Part shown: positions 1-8,248 of the stretch, one piece after another
Numbering within the stretch: the stretch's first letter is position 1
How the letters are laid out: the number at the start of each line of letters is the position of its first letter
Assembly (NCBI GenBank): GCA_964577375.1
Contig: CAZNYW010000014.1
Coordinates: 11,161-75,160 of the forward strand
Length of the DNA: 64,000 nt
Direction of reading: 5' to 3'
Source of the DNA: DATKUC01 sp964577375
GTDB lineage: Bacteria > Spirochaetota > Spirochaetia > DSM-27196 > DATKUC01
Position numbers and translations under genes: made by a program
The notes under the pieces: generated by a model
Seen by the model: the letters and a program-made list of their open reading frames with translations, nothing else
Told to the model about the DNA's origin: nothing
Databases searched by the model: none

Positions 1-107
1 CGGATGATGTGAACCACAAGCGCATCCCGCGGCGCCAGATCGTCCGCGAAAGCCGGGCGGCCCGTCACCAGCCCTTTTCCGTCTATTTTTGCCCTGCTTC
101 GCGTCAC
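1..107 (-). CDS. Molybdenum-binding subunit of a xanthine-dehydrogenase-type hydroxylase (N-terminal fragment)
   Basis: Partial gene running off the left edge. From a GTG at 107 the minus strand reads through KIDGKGLVTGRPAFADDL, the usual N-terminal pattern of molybdenum hydroxylase large subunits (a V-G-KxxxTGxxxFxDDL-like start). It begins 13 bases after the stop of the 2Fe-2S subunit, in the same order (FAD, FeS, Mo subunit) as many xdhBCA or CO-dehydrogenase-like operons. The Mo subunit would carry the molybdopterin-cytosine cofactor and set the substrate, which cannot be read here. Only about 35 codons are visible and no other start candidate is better, so the start is tentative. Confidence 0.7.
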   Translation of the reverse strand, partial: MTRSRAKIDGKGLVTGRPAFADDLAPRDALVVHII

Positions 108-120
108 TTCGTTGAAACAG

Positions 121-576
121 CTACGCATTGGATGCCTCCAGATAATTCCTGATCGCCCGCATCTGGCCCTCGTATCCGCTGCACCGGCAAAGATTGCCCG
201 AAAGGTAGTGCTGTATGTCCTCATCACTCGGAGAGGATAGCTCTTTGCGCATGGCGAGAACGGTGAGCGCAAAACCCGGTGCGCAGAAACCGCACTGGTC
301 TGCTCCCTCGGCCACCAGGAAATCGGCAAACCGTGAGGCCTCCTTCTCGACGCCCTGAACGGTTGTGATTTCGTGTCCGTCCGCGCGGGCTGCGAAGTAG
401 GAACAGGAGGCGATCGCCGTCCCGTCGAGCAGAACAGTGCAGACGCCGCAGCTACCGGTATCACAGCCCTTTTTTACCTCGGTGTAACCTGCGGCGCGGA
501 GAACATCGCCCAGCATATCGCCCGGCATGATGTCGAGGGTCTTTCTGTCTCCATTGATGATGAGTGTGATGGTCAT
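121..576 (-). CDS. 2Fe-2S subunit of a molybdenum hydroxylase (XdhC/CoxS-like)
   Basis: A 151-aa electron-transfer subunit that passes electrons from the Mo centre to the FAD subunit. The plant-type ferredoxin cluster ligands are C38, C43, C46 and C58 (GCDTGSCGVCTVLL). The second, family-specific cluster ligands are C95, C98, C130 and C132 (QCGFCAPG and LCRCSGY). Length and the order of the two clusters are normal for the family. Its ATG overlaps the stop of the FAD-subunit gene by four bases (ATGA), so the two are translationally coupled. Whether the enzyme acts on xanthine, a purine, an aldehyde or nicotinate cannot be decided from this subunit. Confidence 0.93.
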   Translation of the reverse strand: MTITLIINGDRKTLDIMPGDMLGDVLRAAGYTEVKKGCDTGSCGVCTVLLDGTAIASCSYFAARADGHEITTVQGVEKEASRFADFLVAEGADQCGFCAPGFALTVLAMRKELSSPSDEDIQHYLSGNLCRCSGYEGQMRAIRNYLEASNA

Positions 577-1358
577 GATGCTGTCTCCATTAATGCCCTA
601 CGGACGAGTACCGCACAGACCTTCCTGCGGTACGCATCGGTGGCTCGAATGTCGGTTCGAAACGAGAGCTCCGCCGACGCGGCTTCGGCTGCGTTCCGGA
701 TCTCAGCTTCGTCCGGACTGGAGGCCGTGCCGAGCAGCCCGGCCGCCTCCACGGCAAGCCTCGAGGGACCCGGCCGCGAACCGACCGCGAGGCGCCAGCG
801 GCCGCCCGTGTATGCAGCCGCGGCGTTCAGGATCGGCAGATCCTCTCGCGTGTTCCGTACCGATTGAAAGGCCGCGCGGCCCGGCCCGAGAATGATCTTC
901 TCGATGAGCAAGGGCATCGGCACCCTGCCCATCAGGAAGCTCTGCATCTCGACTTCGCCGGTTCTGTGCAGCGCGATCTTCGCGTCGAGCGCGAGGAGTA
1001 GCGTATTGAGGTCGGAAAACCCGAATCGACCGGCAACCGTGCCGCCGACCGAGATGATGTTCCGGAGCTGGACTCCGACGATATGGGAGACCGCCTCCCT
1101 GAACGCGGGGCCGAAGCTCCTCTCCAGGAGCTCTGAAGTCTCGATGTCCCGGGCGGTGGCCATTGCGCCGATCTCGATTCTGTCGCCGGTAGCGCGAATG
1201 TAGCGCAGATCGAGCGCGGCCAGGTCGACCGCGATTTCGACTCTTCGCGAGCTCGTGCGCGACCACGCACCCCCACCGAGGAGCATAGCGCCCTTCTCGG
1301 TCACATATTCGTACGCTTCATCGATGGAACGAGGGCGCACAAGAGTTGCGATATCCAT
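573..1358 (-). CDS. FAD-binding subunit of a molybdenum hydroxylase (XdhB/CoxM-like)
   Basis: A 261-aa FAD subunit that reoxidises the enzyme, usually with NAD. The FAD-pyrophosphate region (LLGGGAWSRTS), the IGAMATARDIE stretch and RNIISVGGTVAGRF are characteristic of the FAD_binding_5 domain, followed by a CO-dehydrogenase flavoprotein C-terminal domain. Two ATGs lie six bases apart (1364 and 1358). GGAGGA at 1365-1370 is correctly spaced only for the downstream one, so the start is set at 1358. First gene of the minus-strand operon FAD, FeS, Mo. A perfect palindrome about 120 bases upstream may be its operator. Confidence 0.9.
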   Translation of the reverse strand: MDIATLVRPRSIDEAYEYVTEKGAMLLGGGAWSRTSSRRVEIAVDLAALDLRYIRATGDRIEIGAMATARDIETSELLERSFGPAFREAVSHIVGVQLRNIISVGGTVAGRFGFSDLNTLLLALDAKIALHRTGEVEMQSFLMGRVPMPLLIEKIILGPGRAAFQSVRNTREDLPILNAAAAYTGGRWRLAVGSRPGPSRLAVEAAGLLGTASSPDEAEIRNAAEAASAELSFRTDIRATDAYRRKVCAVLVRRALMETAS

Positions 1359-1477
1359 GATCATTCCTCCGGCGTTGGTTATCCTGATTGTCGGATGTGT
1401 CTATCGGGCAGCTTGCAGGCGGAGATATCCGCCCACACCTATAGTCTTGCCCTAGATGGGCAGTTCGTCAAGATTCA

Positions 1478-1489
1478 ATTGTACACAAT
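1478..1489. promoter_or_regulatory. Perfect palindrome ATTGTACACAAT, candidate GntR-type operator
   Basis: Arms ATTGT/ACAAT around a central AC. The form closely resembles the TTGTATACAA-type sites bound by FCD-class GntR regulators. It lies in the intergenic region upstream of the minus-strand molybdenum hydroxylase operon and of the plus-strand small Cys-rich gene. No GntR gene is in the window. The rest of 1371-1552 shows no convincing sigma70 pair. Confidence 0.4.
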
Positions 1490-1552
1490 ACGCCCAGGCG
1501 GATTTGTCGCCGGCGCTGGTCCGCGAGTACGCGTCGGTATTACTTTCATTCT

Positions 1553-1753
1553 ATGAGCTCCGGGGTTCACGGTCAAATCCAGACTCCTCCGGTGAAGAAC
1601 ACCGGCGAAACACCCGCGATCGACCGGGAGGTCTGCGAGCGCTGCGGCCGTGTGGATTCGCTTGTGGGCTGCGGCGGGCGCACTCTCTGTGAGGACTGCT
1701 ACTACCTCTACGGTTCCTGCTGCGGGGAGATCGACTCACTGCTTGATTCCTGA
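1553..1753 (+). CDS. Small cysteine-rich putative zinc-ribbon protein
   Basis: A 66-aa protein with seven cysteines: CERCG, a single C in LVGCGG, LCEDC and GSCC. The CxxC pairs and the aromatic run CYYLYGSCC suggest a structural metal site, probably zinc. No catalytic domain is visible and I cannot name a family securely. The first ATG has no clear Shine-Dalgarno sequence, and a GTG at codon 14 would still leave all cysteines. A sigma70-like promoter for the next gene overlaps its 3' end. Function unknown. Confidence 0.6.
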   Translation: MSSGVHGQIQTPPVKNTGETPAIDREVCERCGRVDSLVGCGGRTLCEDCYYLYGSCCGEIDSLLDS

Positions 1754-1771
1754 CATTGTAAATCATAAAAT
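1743..1771 (+). promoter_or_regulatory. Sigma70-type promoter for the DUF1761 gene
   Basis: TTGATT at 1743-1748, a 17-base spacer, then TAAAAT at 1766-1771. It overlaps the last codons of the preceding small gene and lies 35 bases before the DUF1761 start. Both hexamers match the consensus well in a GC-rich background. Confidence 0.6.
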
Positions 1772-1806
1772 ACCGCCTATGTCGTCTCGAGCATTGGGAG
1801 GTTGTC

Positions 1807-2229
1807 ATGGGACTTTTCGCTATCAACTGGTGGGTCGTCCTTATCGGAACCGTATTCGCAATGGTGAACGGATCGATATGGTACAATCCCAGGACCTTTT
1901 TTGCCGTATGGTGGAAAATAGTCGGGGGCGGGAAGGAAACGCCCGGCATGGGGAACATGGGGGCGGTCTGGACCCTCACCGTGGTGGCAGGGGCGGTCAA
2001 GGCTATCTTCATCGGGGTTGCGGTGAACGCCTTTTCCTCGGTGCTGGGCGGGATATCTGCCGGAGAAGGTCTTCTGACCGGTGTGATTGTCGCTGTCGGA
2101 TTTCTTGCGCCGACCTACCTCGTGAATAAACTCTTCGCGGGCCACGGTTTCAAGATCTGGGCCATCGAGGTCGGAAATCACTTCGTCGATCTGCTCGTGA
2201 TTGGACTCATATTCGGCCTGTGGCACTGA
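1807..2229 (+). CDS. DUF1761-family integral membrane protein
   Basis: A 140-aa hydrophobic protein with four predicted membrane spans. The N-terminal NWWVVLIGTVFAMVNGSIWY followed by NPRTFF..W is the recognisable DUF1761 opening (NW...LG.lWY.P..F). No catalytic motif is visible and the molecular function of the family is unknown. GGGAGG at 1798-1803 supports the start. It sits 39 bases before a TauE/SafE transporter gene on the same strand and may be cotranscribed with it. Confidence 0.75.
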   Translation: MGLFAINWWVVLIGTVFAMVNGSIWYNPRTFFAVWWKIVGGGKETPGMGNMGAVWTLTVVAGAVKAIFIGVAVNAFSSVLGGISAGEGLLTGVIVAVGFLAPTYLVNKLFAGHGFKIWAIEVGNHFVDLLVIGLIFGLWH

Positions 2230-2268
2230 TTCTCACCTCCGACAGGTAGACCGGGTCCGGGAGCCGAA

Positions 2269-3168
2269 ATGCCGCACGTGGATCTGACAAAAGCAATCGA
2301 GCTTATCGGGCTCGGCCTTCTGGTCGGAGCGATATCACCCACCTTCGGGATAGGCGGCGGGCTGCTCACGGTGCCGCTGCTTATCCTGATCTACGGTATG
2401 CCCACCACGGTCGCGACGGCGACCTCCCTCGGCGTGATCATCTTCGTCTCGCTCAGCGGCACCCTCGCCTACGTCAGAGAACACCGCATCGATTTCCGGG
2501 TCGGACTGCTGTTCGTGGCCTTCGCCGTGCCCGGCTCGGTGGCCGGCGGCCTCATTTCCAACTGGCTTCGGTCGATGGCGCTTCATATCGACCTGCTTCA
2601 GATTCTCTTCGCGGTAACGATGCTCACCGTCTCCTCGCTTCGAATCATTTCGGTATTGCGAGCAGGCCGAGACCGTGGCAGCAGCCGAGACAGCGGCAAT
2701 GGCCGTGGCGCGACGCCACCCCCCGCCGAGACGGAGCCGACGCCGCGATTCGCGTTGGTTCGCGCATTCAGCGACCGACGCGGGGTCGAGTTTTCCTATA
2801 CCGCCCGGCTGTGGCCCGGCGCAGCGGTGGCATTTCTCGGCGGAGTCATCGGAGCGATGCTGGGACTCGGCGGCGGCGTAGTCTATGTGCCCATTCTCAC
2901 GGCGGTAATGGGTCTACCGGTCGCTATCGCAACCGCGACCTCCACCTTCACCATCCTCTTCGCCAACCCCTTCGCTGTGCTGGTCCGCTTCGCTTCGATC
3001 GAGTGGGACCTGGTGCTCTTTCTTTCGATAGGGGTCGTCGCCTCAGCGACGATCGTGCCGCGTTTTCTCCACCGGGTCAAGGCGAAGTGGCTTCTGACCG
3101 GTTTCTGGACGCTGGCCATGCTTGCGTCCATCCGGCTTATCCTGAAGGTCGCCGGCGTACAGCTGTAA
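2269..3168 (+). CDS. TauE/SafE-family membrane transporter
   Basis: A 299-aa inner-membrane protein of the sulfite exporter TauE/SafE (former DUF81) family. Two homologous halves are visible. Each begins with the glycine-rich motif of the family: GAISPTFGIGGGLLTVPLL near residues 20-38 and GAMLGLGGGVVYVPIL near 195-210. Each is followed by an ATATS stretch. The halves are joined by a charged, glycine/proline-rich cytoplasmic linker around residues 130-165. Family members move sulfite, sulfonates or other small anions, but the substrate cannot be read from the sequence. GGGAG lies just before the ATG. Confidence 0.88.
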   Translation: MPHVDLTKAIELIGLGLLVGAISPTFGIGGGLLTVPLLILIYGMPTTVATATSLGVIIFVSLSGTLAYVREHRIDFRVGLLFVAFAVPGSVAGGLISNWLRSMALHIDLLQILFAVTMLTVSSLRIISVLRAGRDRGSSRDSGNGRGATPPPAETEPTPRFALVRAFSDRRGVEFSYTARLWPGAAVAFLGGVIGAMLGLGGGVVYVPILTAVMGLPVAIATATSTFTILFANPFAVLVRFASIEWDLVLFLSIGVVASATIVPRFLHRVKAKWLLTGFWTLAMLASIRLILKVAGVQL

Positions 3169-3252
3169 CGCGGCGTTCGCTCTCCGGATCCTGAATCGTC
3201 ACCGCCTCCTGCCGGTATTTCGTCATGGACGAACTGTCCTTCGGAGCGCGGC

Positions 3253-4464
3253 GTGAGTATTCGAAAGTGGCGAGCGATACTGGTGCATATCGCTGCGGGT
3301 GTCCTCATCCCTGGGGCACTGGTTGTCATTTCGAAGCGTGAGGCCGACCGGTTCTTTGAACGAATTGCGGCCGAGCTGCGCTCGGCAGGGATCCGCTCGG
3401 CAGGGATCCAAGCGGCGCCGCCCGACCGGAGCTTCGAGGAGCTCGACCGCGCGACGGAGGCTCTCGAAAGGAAAATCGACTCGCTGCGGGCAGCGTTACT
3501 GCGGGCGGCATCGGTTCGGGCTGAAACGCCCGTTTCGAGCACCGATTCAAACGACACCTTCGGGGTAGCCGTCGCGCCGGACGACGTACCGGACCCCGAC
3601 CGGGCGAGCGTACGCGGCGGCGACCCCGACCGCAGACGGCTTCTCGCCGATGCGAAGCGACTCGCCGCCGCAGGGGACACGCTGCAGGCCGAGCGAACGC
3701 TGGAGACGCTGCTTCTTCGGTTTCCCGCGGACCCCGAGGGGAGTATCGCGCTCGGCGAACTGCTTGCAGCCGAATATGGCGAGGACCCTGCCTCGCTGCG
3801 CCGTGCAGCGGAGCTCGCCGTCTCGGCCGGGCGCGATGCCGGGTGCGCCGCCGCGTCACACGCCCTCCTCGCCGCAATTGCGCGGGACTGCGGCGACGCC
3901 GGAACCGCAGAGTATCACTTCAGGATGGCGGTGAGCCTCGCTCCGGGAAAGAGAGAATACAGTCGACAGCTTGGCATAATGCTCTACGACGAGGGAAAGT
4001 GGGCCGACGCGCTCGGGCAATTCGAGCTGGTTGCGGCCGCCGGCGGAGGCGGCGATCCAGACATGCGCTACTGCCGGGCCATGGCCCGGGCGAATCTCGG
4101 TGACCGGCGCAGGGCGGCAGCCGAACTCGACGCGCTCTTCGCCGACGAGCCTTCGTTGTACGGGGCGGCCGAGGCGGCCGGGAGCATCTTTTCGCTTCTC
4201 GGCGAGCACGAAAGGGCGGCCGAGCTCCTTTCTGCTGCGGCGGCGATACGCCGCACCTGGCGACTCATGCAGCAGCTCGGCCGCGAAGAGCTCGCTGCCG
4301 GAAGAAGCGGCGCCGCCGCATCGTCTTTCACCACCGCTATCCACCTCTTCGCCGACGATCCGTCGTCGACCACCAGGCAGCGAGACGAGCTTCTTCGCGA
4401 CCTCGCCAGGGCGAAGGACACGAATGATCGATCGAGCTCCATTGACGTTGACGGTCCTCACTGA
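3253..4464 (+). CDS. Membrane-anchored TPR-repeat protein
   Basis: A 403-aa protein with a GTG start (GGAG six bases upstream). One hydrophobic helix lies at about residues 9-26. A charged, probably coiled-coil stretch follows (residues 28-95), then an Ala/Arg-rich tetratricopeptide region from about 125 to the C-terminus, with units such as GEYHFRMAVSLAPGKREY-like and WADALGQFELVAAAG. It is likely periplasmic or cytoplasmic-face scaffold. Extreme Ala/Arg/Glu content makes repeat borders approximate. No enzyme motif. A 15-bp tandem duplication near the start duplicates SAGI(R/Q). Function unknown. Confidence 0.65.
   Translation: MSIRKWRAILVHIAAGVLIPGALVVISKREADRFFERIAAELRSAGIRSAGIQAAPPDRSFEELDRATEALERKIDSLRAALLRAASVRAETPVSSTDSNDTFGVAVAPDDVPDPDRASVRGGDPDRRRLLADAKRLAAAGDTLQAERTLETLLLRFPADPEGSIALGELLAAEYGEDPASLRRAAELAVSAGRDAGCAAASHALLAAIARDCGDAGTAEYHFRMAVSLAPGKREYSRQLGIMLYDEGKWADALGQFELVAAAGGGGDPDMRYCRAMARANLGDRRRAAAELDALFADEPSLYGAAEAAGSIFSLLGEHERAAELLSAAAAIRRTWRLMQQLGREELAAGRSGAAASSFTTAIHLFADDPSSTTRQRDELLRDLARAKDTNDRSSSIDVDGPH
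3380..3409 (+). repeat. Perfect 15-bp tandem duplication inside the TPR gene
   Basis: The unit GCTCGGCAGGGATCC occurs twice head to tail (3380-3394, 3395-3409). Because the unit is a multiple of three it keeps frame and duplicates five residues in the linker after the membrane helix. Confidence 0.9.
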
Positions 4465-4513
4465 TTTACTGAAGTCTCGAGTGGGACGAATATCCAAGGA
4501 GACAGGAAACGAA

Positions 4514-5551
4514 ATGAACGGCTACGTATTGCATGGCCCCAGAGACGTGAGACTCGAATCGCGGTCGACGCCGGAGGTGAGCCCGGGCGATGTGCTGGTA
4601 AAGGTATCCCGCGCCGGCATCTGCGGCTCGGATATTCACTACTACACGCAGGGACACGCGGGTGCCTTTGTTCCTAAGGCGCCCTTTGTGCTTGGGCACG
4701 AGTTTTCCGGCGTTGTCGTGAAGGCGGGCAGTGCCGTCAGCGAGTTCCGCGAAGGTGACCGGATTACCGTGGAGCCCTCCATCGCCTGCGGAACATGCCG
4801 ACACTGCAGGACCGGCCGTTACAATCTCTGTGTGAACATGAAGTTTCTCGGTTCCGCGAGCTCTTTTCCACACCTCGACGGCGGATTTGCCGAGTACGTT
4901 ATGGCGCCGGAGCGCAATTGCTTCCATCTTCCCGACTCCATCGACGATACGGTGGGCGCGCTGATCGAGCCACTTGCGGTGGGTACCCATGCGGTAATGC
5001 GCGCGGGCAGCATGGCGGGAAAGACGCTCCTGATTACCGGCGCCGGAACAATCGGACAGTCGATCATGATCGTTGCGCGCGCGCTCGGCGCGGCGAGGAT
5101 CGCGGTGAGCGATGTGGATCAGTACTGCCTCGACTTCTCCTCCCGGCACGGTGCCGACCTCGCGGTGAATCCAACGAGTGATGATTTCGGGCCACGCACG
5201 GCGGATTTCGCGCCGGAAGGCTTCGATGTGGTTTTCGAGGCATCCGGTTCCCCTGCCGCGCTTTCGCAGGCGCTGGAGCTGGCCGGACGCGGAGGTACGC
5301 TGGTCCAGATCGGGACACAGCCGAAAGAGGTCACCCTGCCGGCAAATCTGACCATGAGCAAGGAGATCCAGATCGTCGGATCATTCCGATATGCACATGC
5401 GTTCCCGGTAGTGCTCGAACTGCTTAAAAGCGGGTCCATTTCCGTCGAGCATCTCGTCACTCACACCTACGCCTTCGACAAACTGGTCGAAGGTCTTGAA
5501 ACCGCGGTCGCGGGGAAGAATGTGATCAAGGTTCAGGTCGAAATGGGTTAG
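4514..5551 (+). CDS. Zinc-dependent polyol/L-idonate-type dehydrogenase (MDR family)
   Basis: A 345-aa medium-chain dehydrogenase/reductase that should interconvert a secondary alcohol of a polyol or sugar acid with a ketone using NAD(P). The catalytic zinc ligands are in GICGSDIHYY and VLGHEFSG. The structural zinc site is ACGTCRHCRTGRYNLC. The Rossmann motif is ITGAGTIGQS. The frame is open far upstream, but AAGGAGA at 4496-4502 and family length fix the ATG at 4514. Sorbitol, idonate, threonine and galactitol dehydrogenases share this architecture, so the substrate is open. It precedes a mannonate-dehydratase-like gene by 20 bases, suggesting hexuronate or polyol catabolism. Confidence 0.85.
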   Translation: MNGYVLHGPRDVRLESRSTPEVSPGDVLVKVSRAGICGSDIHYYTQGHAGAFVPKAPFVLGHEFSGVVVKAGSAVSEFREGDRITVEPSIACGTCRHCRTGRYNLCVNMKFLGSASSFPHLDGGFAEYVMAPERNCFHLPDSIDDTVGALIEPLAVGTHAVMRAGSMAGKTLLITGAGTIGQSIMIVARALGAARIAVSDVDQYCLDFSSRHGADLAVNPTSDDFGPRTADFAPEGFDVVFEASGSPAALSQALELAGRGGTLVQIGTQPKEVTLPANLTMSKEIQIVGSFRYAHAFPVVLELLKSGSISVEHLVTHTYAFDKLVEGLETAVAGKNVIKVQVEMG

Positions 5552-5571
5552 TCATCAGGGAGAATTCCACA

Positions 5572-6648
5572 TTGGACACGATAAAGCTCGGTTTCGGCTT
5601 CTATCATCATATGCTCGATTCGTCGACGATGCGTTTCGCGCGCCAGTGCGGAGCCACCCACGCGGTGGTTCATCTCGTCGACTATCACGGAGATTCGGGA
5701 GGGGATCAGCTCGCGGACAACCAACCGGTCGGGGGAAGCGACGGATGGGCTGCTGCCGGCGCGACCGCAGAGGAGTGGACCCTGGAAAATCTCCTGCGCA
5801 TCAGGAAAGAACTCAACGCCCACGGTCTGGAGTTCTACGCCATCGAGAACTTCGACCCGCTCTTCTGGTACGACGTGCTGCTCGCCGGCCCGAAGCGGGA
5901 CGAGCAAATCGAGCACATCAAGCAGATCATCCGCATGGCGGCGGAGGCGGGAGTATCGGTCATCGGATACAATTTCAGCCTCGCCGGCGTCGCGGGCAGG
6001 ATAACCGGCGAGTTTGCGCGCGGAAATGCAGTTTCGGTCGGAATGAACGGTGTCGACGAGGAGCCCGTGCCGAGGGGCATGGTCTGGAACATGGTCTACG
6101 AGCGGAACGCCGGCCCCGGCGTCCTCGGAAGCGCGACCCACGAGCAGCTCTGGGACAGGCTTTCCTACTTCCTCAATGCGGTGGTTCCGGTGGCAGAGGA
6201 GTGCGGCATCCGGCTTGCGGCCCACCCGGACGATCCGCCGGTACCAATGCTCCGCAGGCAACCCCGTCTTGTCTACCAGCCACAGATGTACCAGCGGCTG
6301 CTCGATGTCCGCCGGAGCCGATCCAACGCGCTCGAGTTCTGTCTCGGCACGCTGGCGGAAATGACCGAAGGCGACGTCTACAATGCGACCGACCTCTACA
6401 CCAGTCAACAGAGCGTAGCATACATCCATCTGCGAAACGTTCGCGGCAAGGCGCCGCACTACCACGAAGTGTTCATCGATGAGGGTGACGTCGATTTTCG
6501 AGAGATCGTACGGATACTCCGCAGGAACAGCTTCGACGGTGTGATGATTCCGGACCATACGCCGCAGATGGCGTGCGGCGCCCCCTGGCATGCAGGGATG
6601 GCCTACGCCATGGGTTACATGAAGGGGCTGCTCCAGACAATCGAATGA
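5572..6648 (+). CDS. Mannonate dehydratase-like protein (UxuA family)
   Basis: A 358-aa TIM-barrel protein. UxuA-family landmarks are IRLAAHPDDPP, LEFCLGT, HLRNVRG, FIDEGDVDF and IPDHTP, which include the metal-binding Cys and His residues of D-mannonate dehydratase (D-mannonate to 2-keto-3-deoxygluconate). Start is TTG at 5572, preceded by AGGGAGA. It follows the zinc dehydrogenase with a short gap, as expected for an aldonate or hexuronate pathway. Related bacterial proteins of this length are not all active on mannonate, so the exact substrate is an inference. Confidence 0.8.
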   Translation: MDTIKLGFGFYHHMLDSSTMRFARQCGATHAVVHLVDYHGDSGGDQLADNQPVGGSDGWAAAGATAEEWTLENLLRIRKELNAHGLEFYAIENFDPLFWYDVLLAGPKRDEQIEHIKQIIRMAAEAGVSVIGYNFSLAGVAGRITGEFARGNAVSVGMNGVDEEPVPRGMVWNMVYERNAGPGVLGSATHEQLWDRLSYFLNAVVPVAEECGIRLAAHPDDPPVPMLRRQPRLVYQPQMYQRLLDVRRSRSNALEFCLGTLAEMTEGDVYNATDLYTSQQSVAYIHLRNVRGKAPHYHEVFIDEGDVDFREIVRILRRNSFDGVMIPDHTPQMACGAPWHAGMAYAMGYMKGLLQTIE

Positions 6649-6924
6649 CCGCCTGTTATTGACTTGCGTGCCGGCCGGGCGACTTCCAGCGCAGAAGGCG
6701 AGCTCTTCGATGAGGAGGCGAAAGTATATCGGTCGAATTGAAAATCGCCTCGCGATTCGCGCGCATCGACCTCGAGATAGCCGGTCTCGAGACTGCCCCG
6801 AAGAGGGTCCTTCTGAAGGGGAAAGAGCTCGAGAAGGTGGAAGAAGACGGTGATCACGGGTCCGGGTCCGGTGCAACGGAGGCGGCACCGCACGGTTCGT
6901 GGCGCTACGAGCCGGTGTCCCGGA
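6649..6924. other. Convergent intergenic region without a convincing gene
   Basis: Lies between the ends of the mannonate-dehydratase-like gene and the minus-strand acyltransferase gene. A plus-strand frame from TTG 6738 begins plausibly (IASRFARIDLEIAG, LLKGKELEKVEEDG) but runs into Arg/Cys-rich antisense translation of the neighbouring gene, so it is at most a remnant. No U-tract terminator seen. Confidence 0.4.
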
Positions 6925-8247
6925 TCATCGAGATTCGGCCATGCGAGCCGCCAGATCGCCCTGACTCCGGTAGACGGCGCTCCCGAACCTGTCCAGATCG
7001 TCGAAGAGCAGAAACATGCCTCCGGCACGCCAGGAACCGCCGGTAAGAAGGTACTCGCGCACCTTCCGCTGCAGCGTGGTCCGGCAGCTGAGAGCGGCAA
7101 TCCGGTCCGCATCGGGGTCGCCCTCTTCGATTTCGTCGTCGGAAAAGACGAAGAAAAGTCCGTCGAGCGGGTTCGAAGGCACCGGAAAAAGATAGAGCTC
7201 GCGCATGAACGAAACCAGGTTCGAATCGGGTGCGAATATCTTTTCGAGCTGAGGACCCAGAATCCACGATTCGCACCGAAACGCGGAGAACGGTCGCTCG
7301 GGAAAGGTCCGGCAAAAAAAGGCGACCGCGTCGTGAAGCGATGACCGGACCGCGTCCGGATTCATCCTGCCGCCTCCAGGAATGTGAACGTCGAGGACCT
7401 GCGAAGCTCCCGGTGCAAGCACCTCGCGAAAGCGGCGACGGTCAAGCGTGATCTCGCGGTTTAGCGCGTGGCCGAGGGGCGAAATGGGGGTGCCGGTGAC
7501 CGATTCACCTTCGACAGCGAGCCGCGCCCTCCATACCGGCACGTTCGATTCGCCCGGTCCCGGATCGCAGTATCCGGCGGCAGTGTAGCTGTTGCCGTCC
7601 GCCGCGAGAGCGATCGTTGTGCCTGTCTCGAGGTTTCTGAACACGTGAACCGGATCGTTGAACTCCATCGGCATGTATTCGAATCTTCCAATCCGGTAGA
7701 GATCTCCGGCAGTGTAGTGGCGCAGCCAGCCGAGCTCGCGGCGAAAGAGCCCCGGAACAGAGCGTGATTCGCGTCGAAGGGAGCCCGCAGTGTAGCGGTC
7801 GAGAAAGACCCGCGGCTCCCCGACCGTTTGCGCGGTGATCTCCGGGGGGATGCCGAGCTCGCGGTGCCTGGCCTCGGTAAGCTCGACCATGCCGAGCGAT
7901 ATGAGCAGATAGAAGGCCGGCGCATGCTCGCTCAGAGCGGAATCGAGGCGCGGCCACTTTCCGAAAATGGTCCAGGGAAGATCGAGGTATTCGAAAACGC
8001 TGAGGTGGAGATGCCAGGCAAGCGCCGCGAGCTCCGGCGTCCCTGCTACGGTGTCGGCAGTTTCCTGAAGAGTCCGCTCGACCTCCGCGTCGATTCCCAC
8101 GCGCGTGCATGCACGCGACAGATAGGCCTGCTCGAGAAACCATGGCCGGCCGTCAGGCATCGACTCGAGCGATTCGCCCCAGCGCGGCGACACCGTCTCG
8201 AGACATGAGAGCTCTCCATACCCTTCGAGCAGCGATCTCAGATCCAT
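6925..8247 (-). CDS. Acyltransferase of the NAT_N/GNAT_C type
   Basis: A 440-aa protein that I recognise as the two-part NAT_N plus GNAT_C acyltransferase family. The N-terminal half is helical (AWHLHLSVFEYLDLPW). The C-terminal half carries the typical FRCESWILGPQL followed by SNLVSFMRELYLFPV and FVF. Family members are annotated as N-acyltransferases of unknown acceptor. It follows the ATP-grasp gene by a single base on the same strand, so the two form one operon. The context suggests that the pair makes and then acylates a small peptide-like or amino-acid product, but this is inference. Confidence 0.7.
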   Translation of the reverse strand: MDLRSLLEGYGELSCLETVSPRWGESLESMPDGRPWFLEQAYLSRACTRVGIDAEVERTLQETADTVAGTPELAALAWHLHLSVFEYLDLPWTIFGKWPRLDSALSEHAPAFYLLISLGMVELTEARHRELGIPPEITAQTVGEPRVFLDRYTAGSLRRESRSVPGLFRRELGWLRHYTAGDLYRIGRFEYMPMEFNDPVHVFRNLETGTTIALAADGNSYTAAGYCDPGPGESNVPVWRARLAVEGESVTGTPISPLGHALNREITLDRRRFREVLAPGASQVLDVHIPGGGRMNPDAVRSSLHDAVAFFCRTFPERPFSAFRCESWILGPQLEKIFAPDSNLVSFMRELYLFPVPSNPLDGLFFVFSDDEIEEGDPDADRIAALSCRTTLQRKVREYLLTGGSWRAGGMFLLFDDLDRFGSAVYRSQGDLAARMAESR

Positions 8248-8248
8248 G

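Noticed and set aside
5548..6888. 446-codon minus-strand frame opposite the mannonate-dehydratase-like gene
   Set aside because: Codon-mirror of a GC-rich gene; the UxuA motifs on the plus strand settle the coding strand.
6738..7046. Possible small gene with TTG start in the convergent gap
   Set aside because: Only the first 35 residues look protein-like; the rest is Arg/Cys-rich translation opposite the acyltransferase gene.
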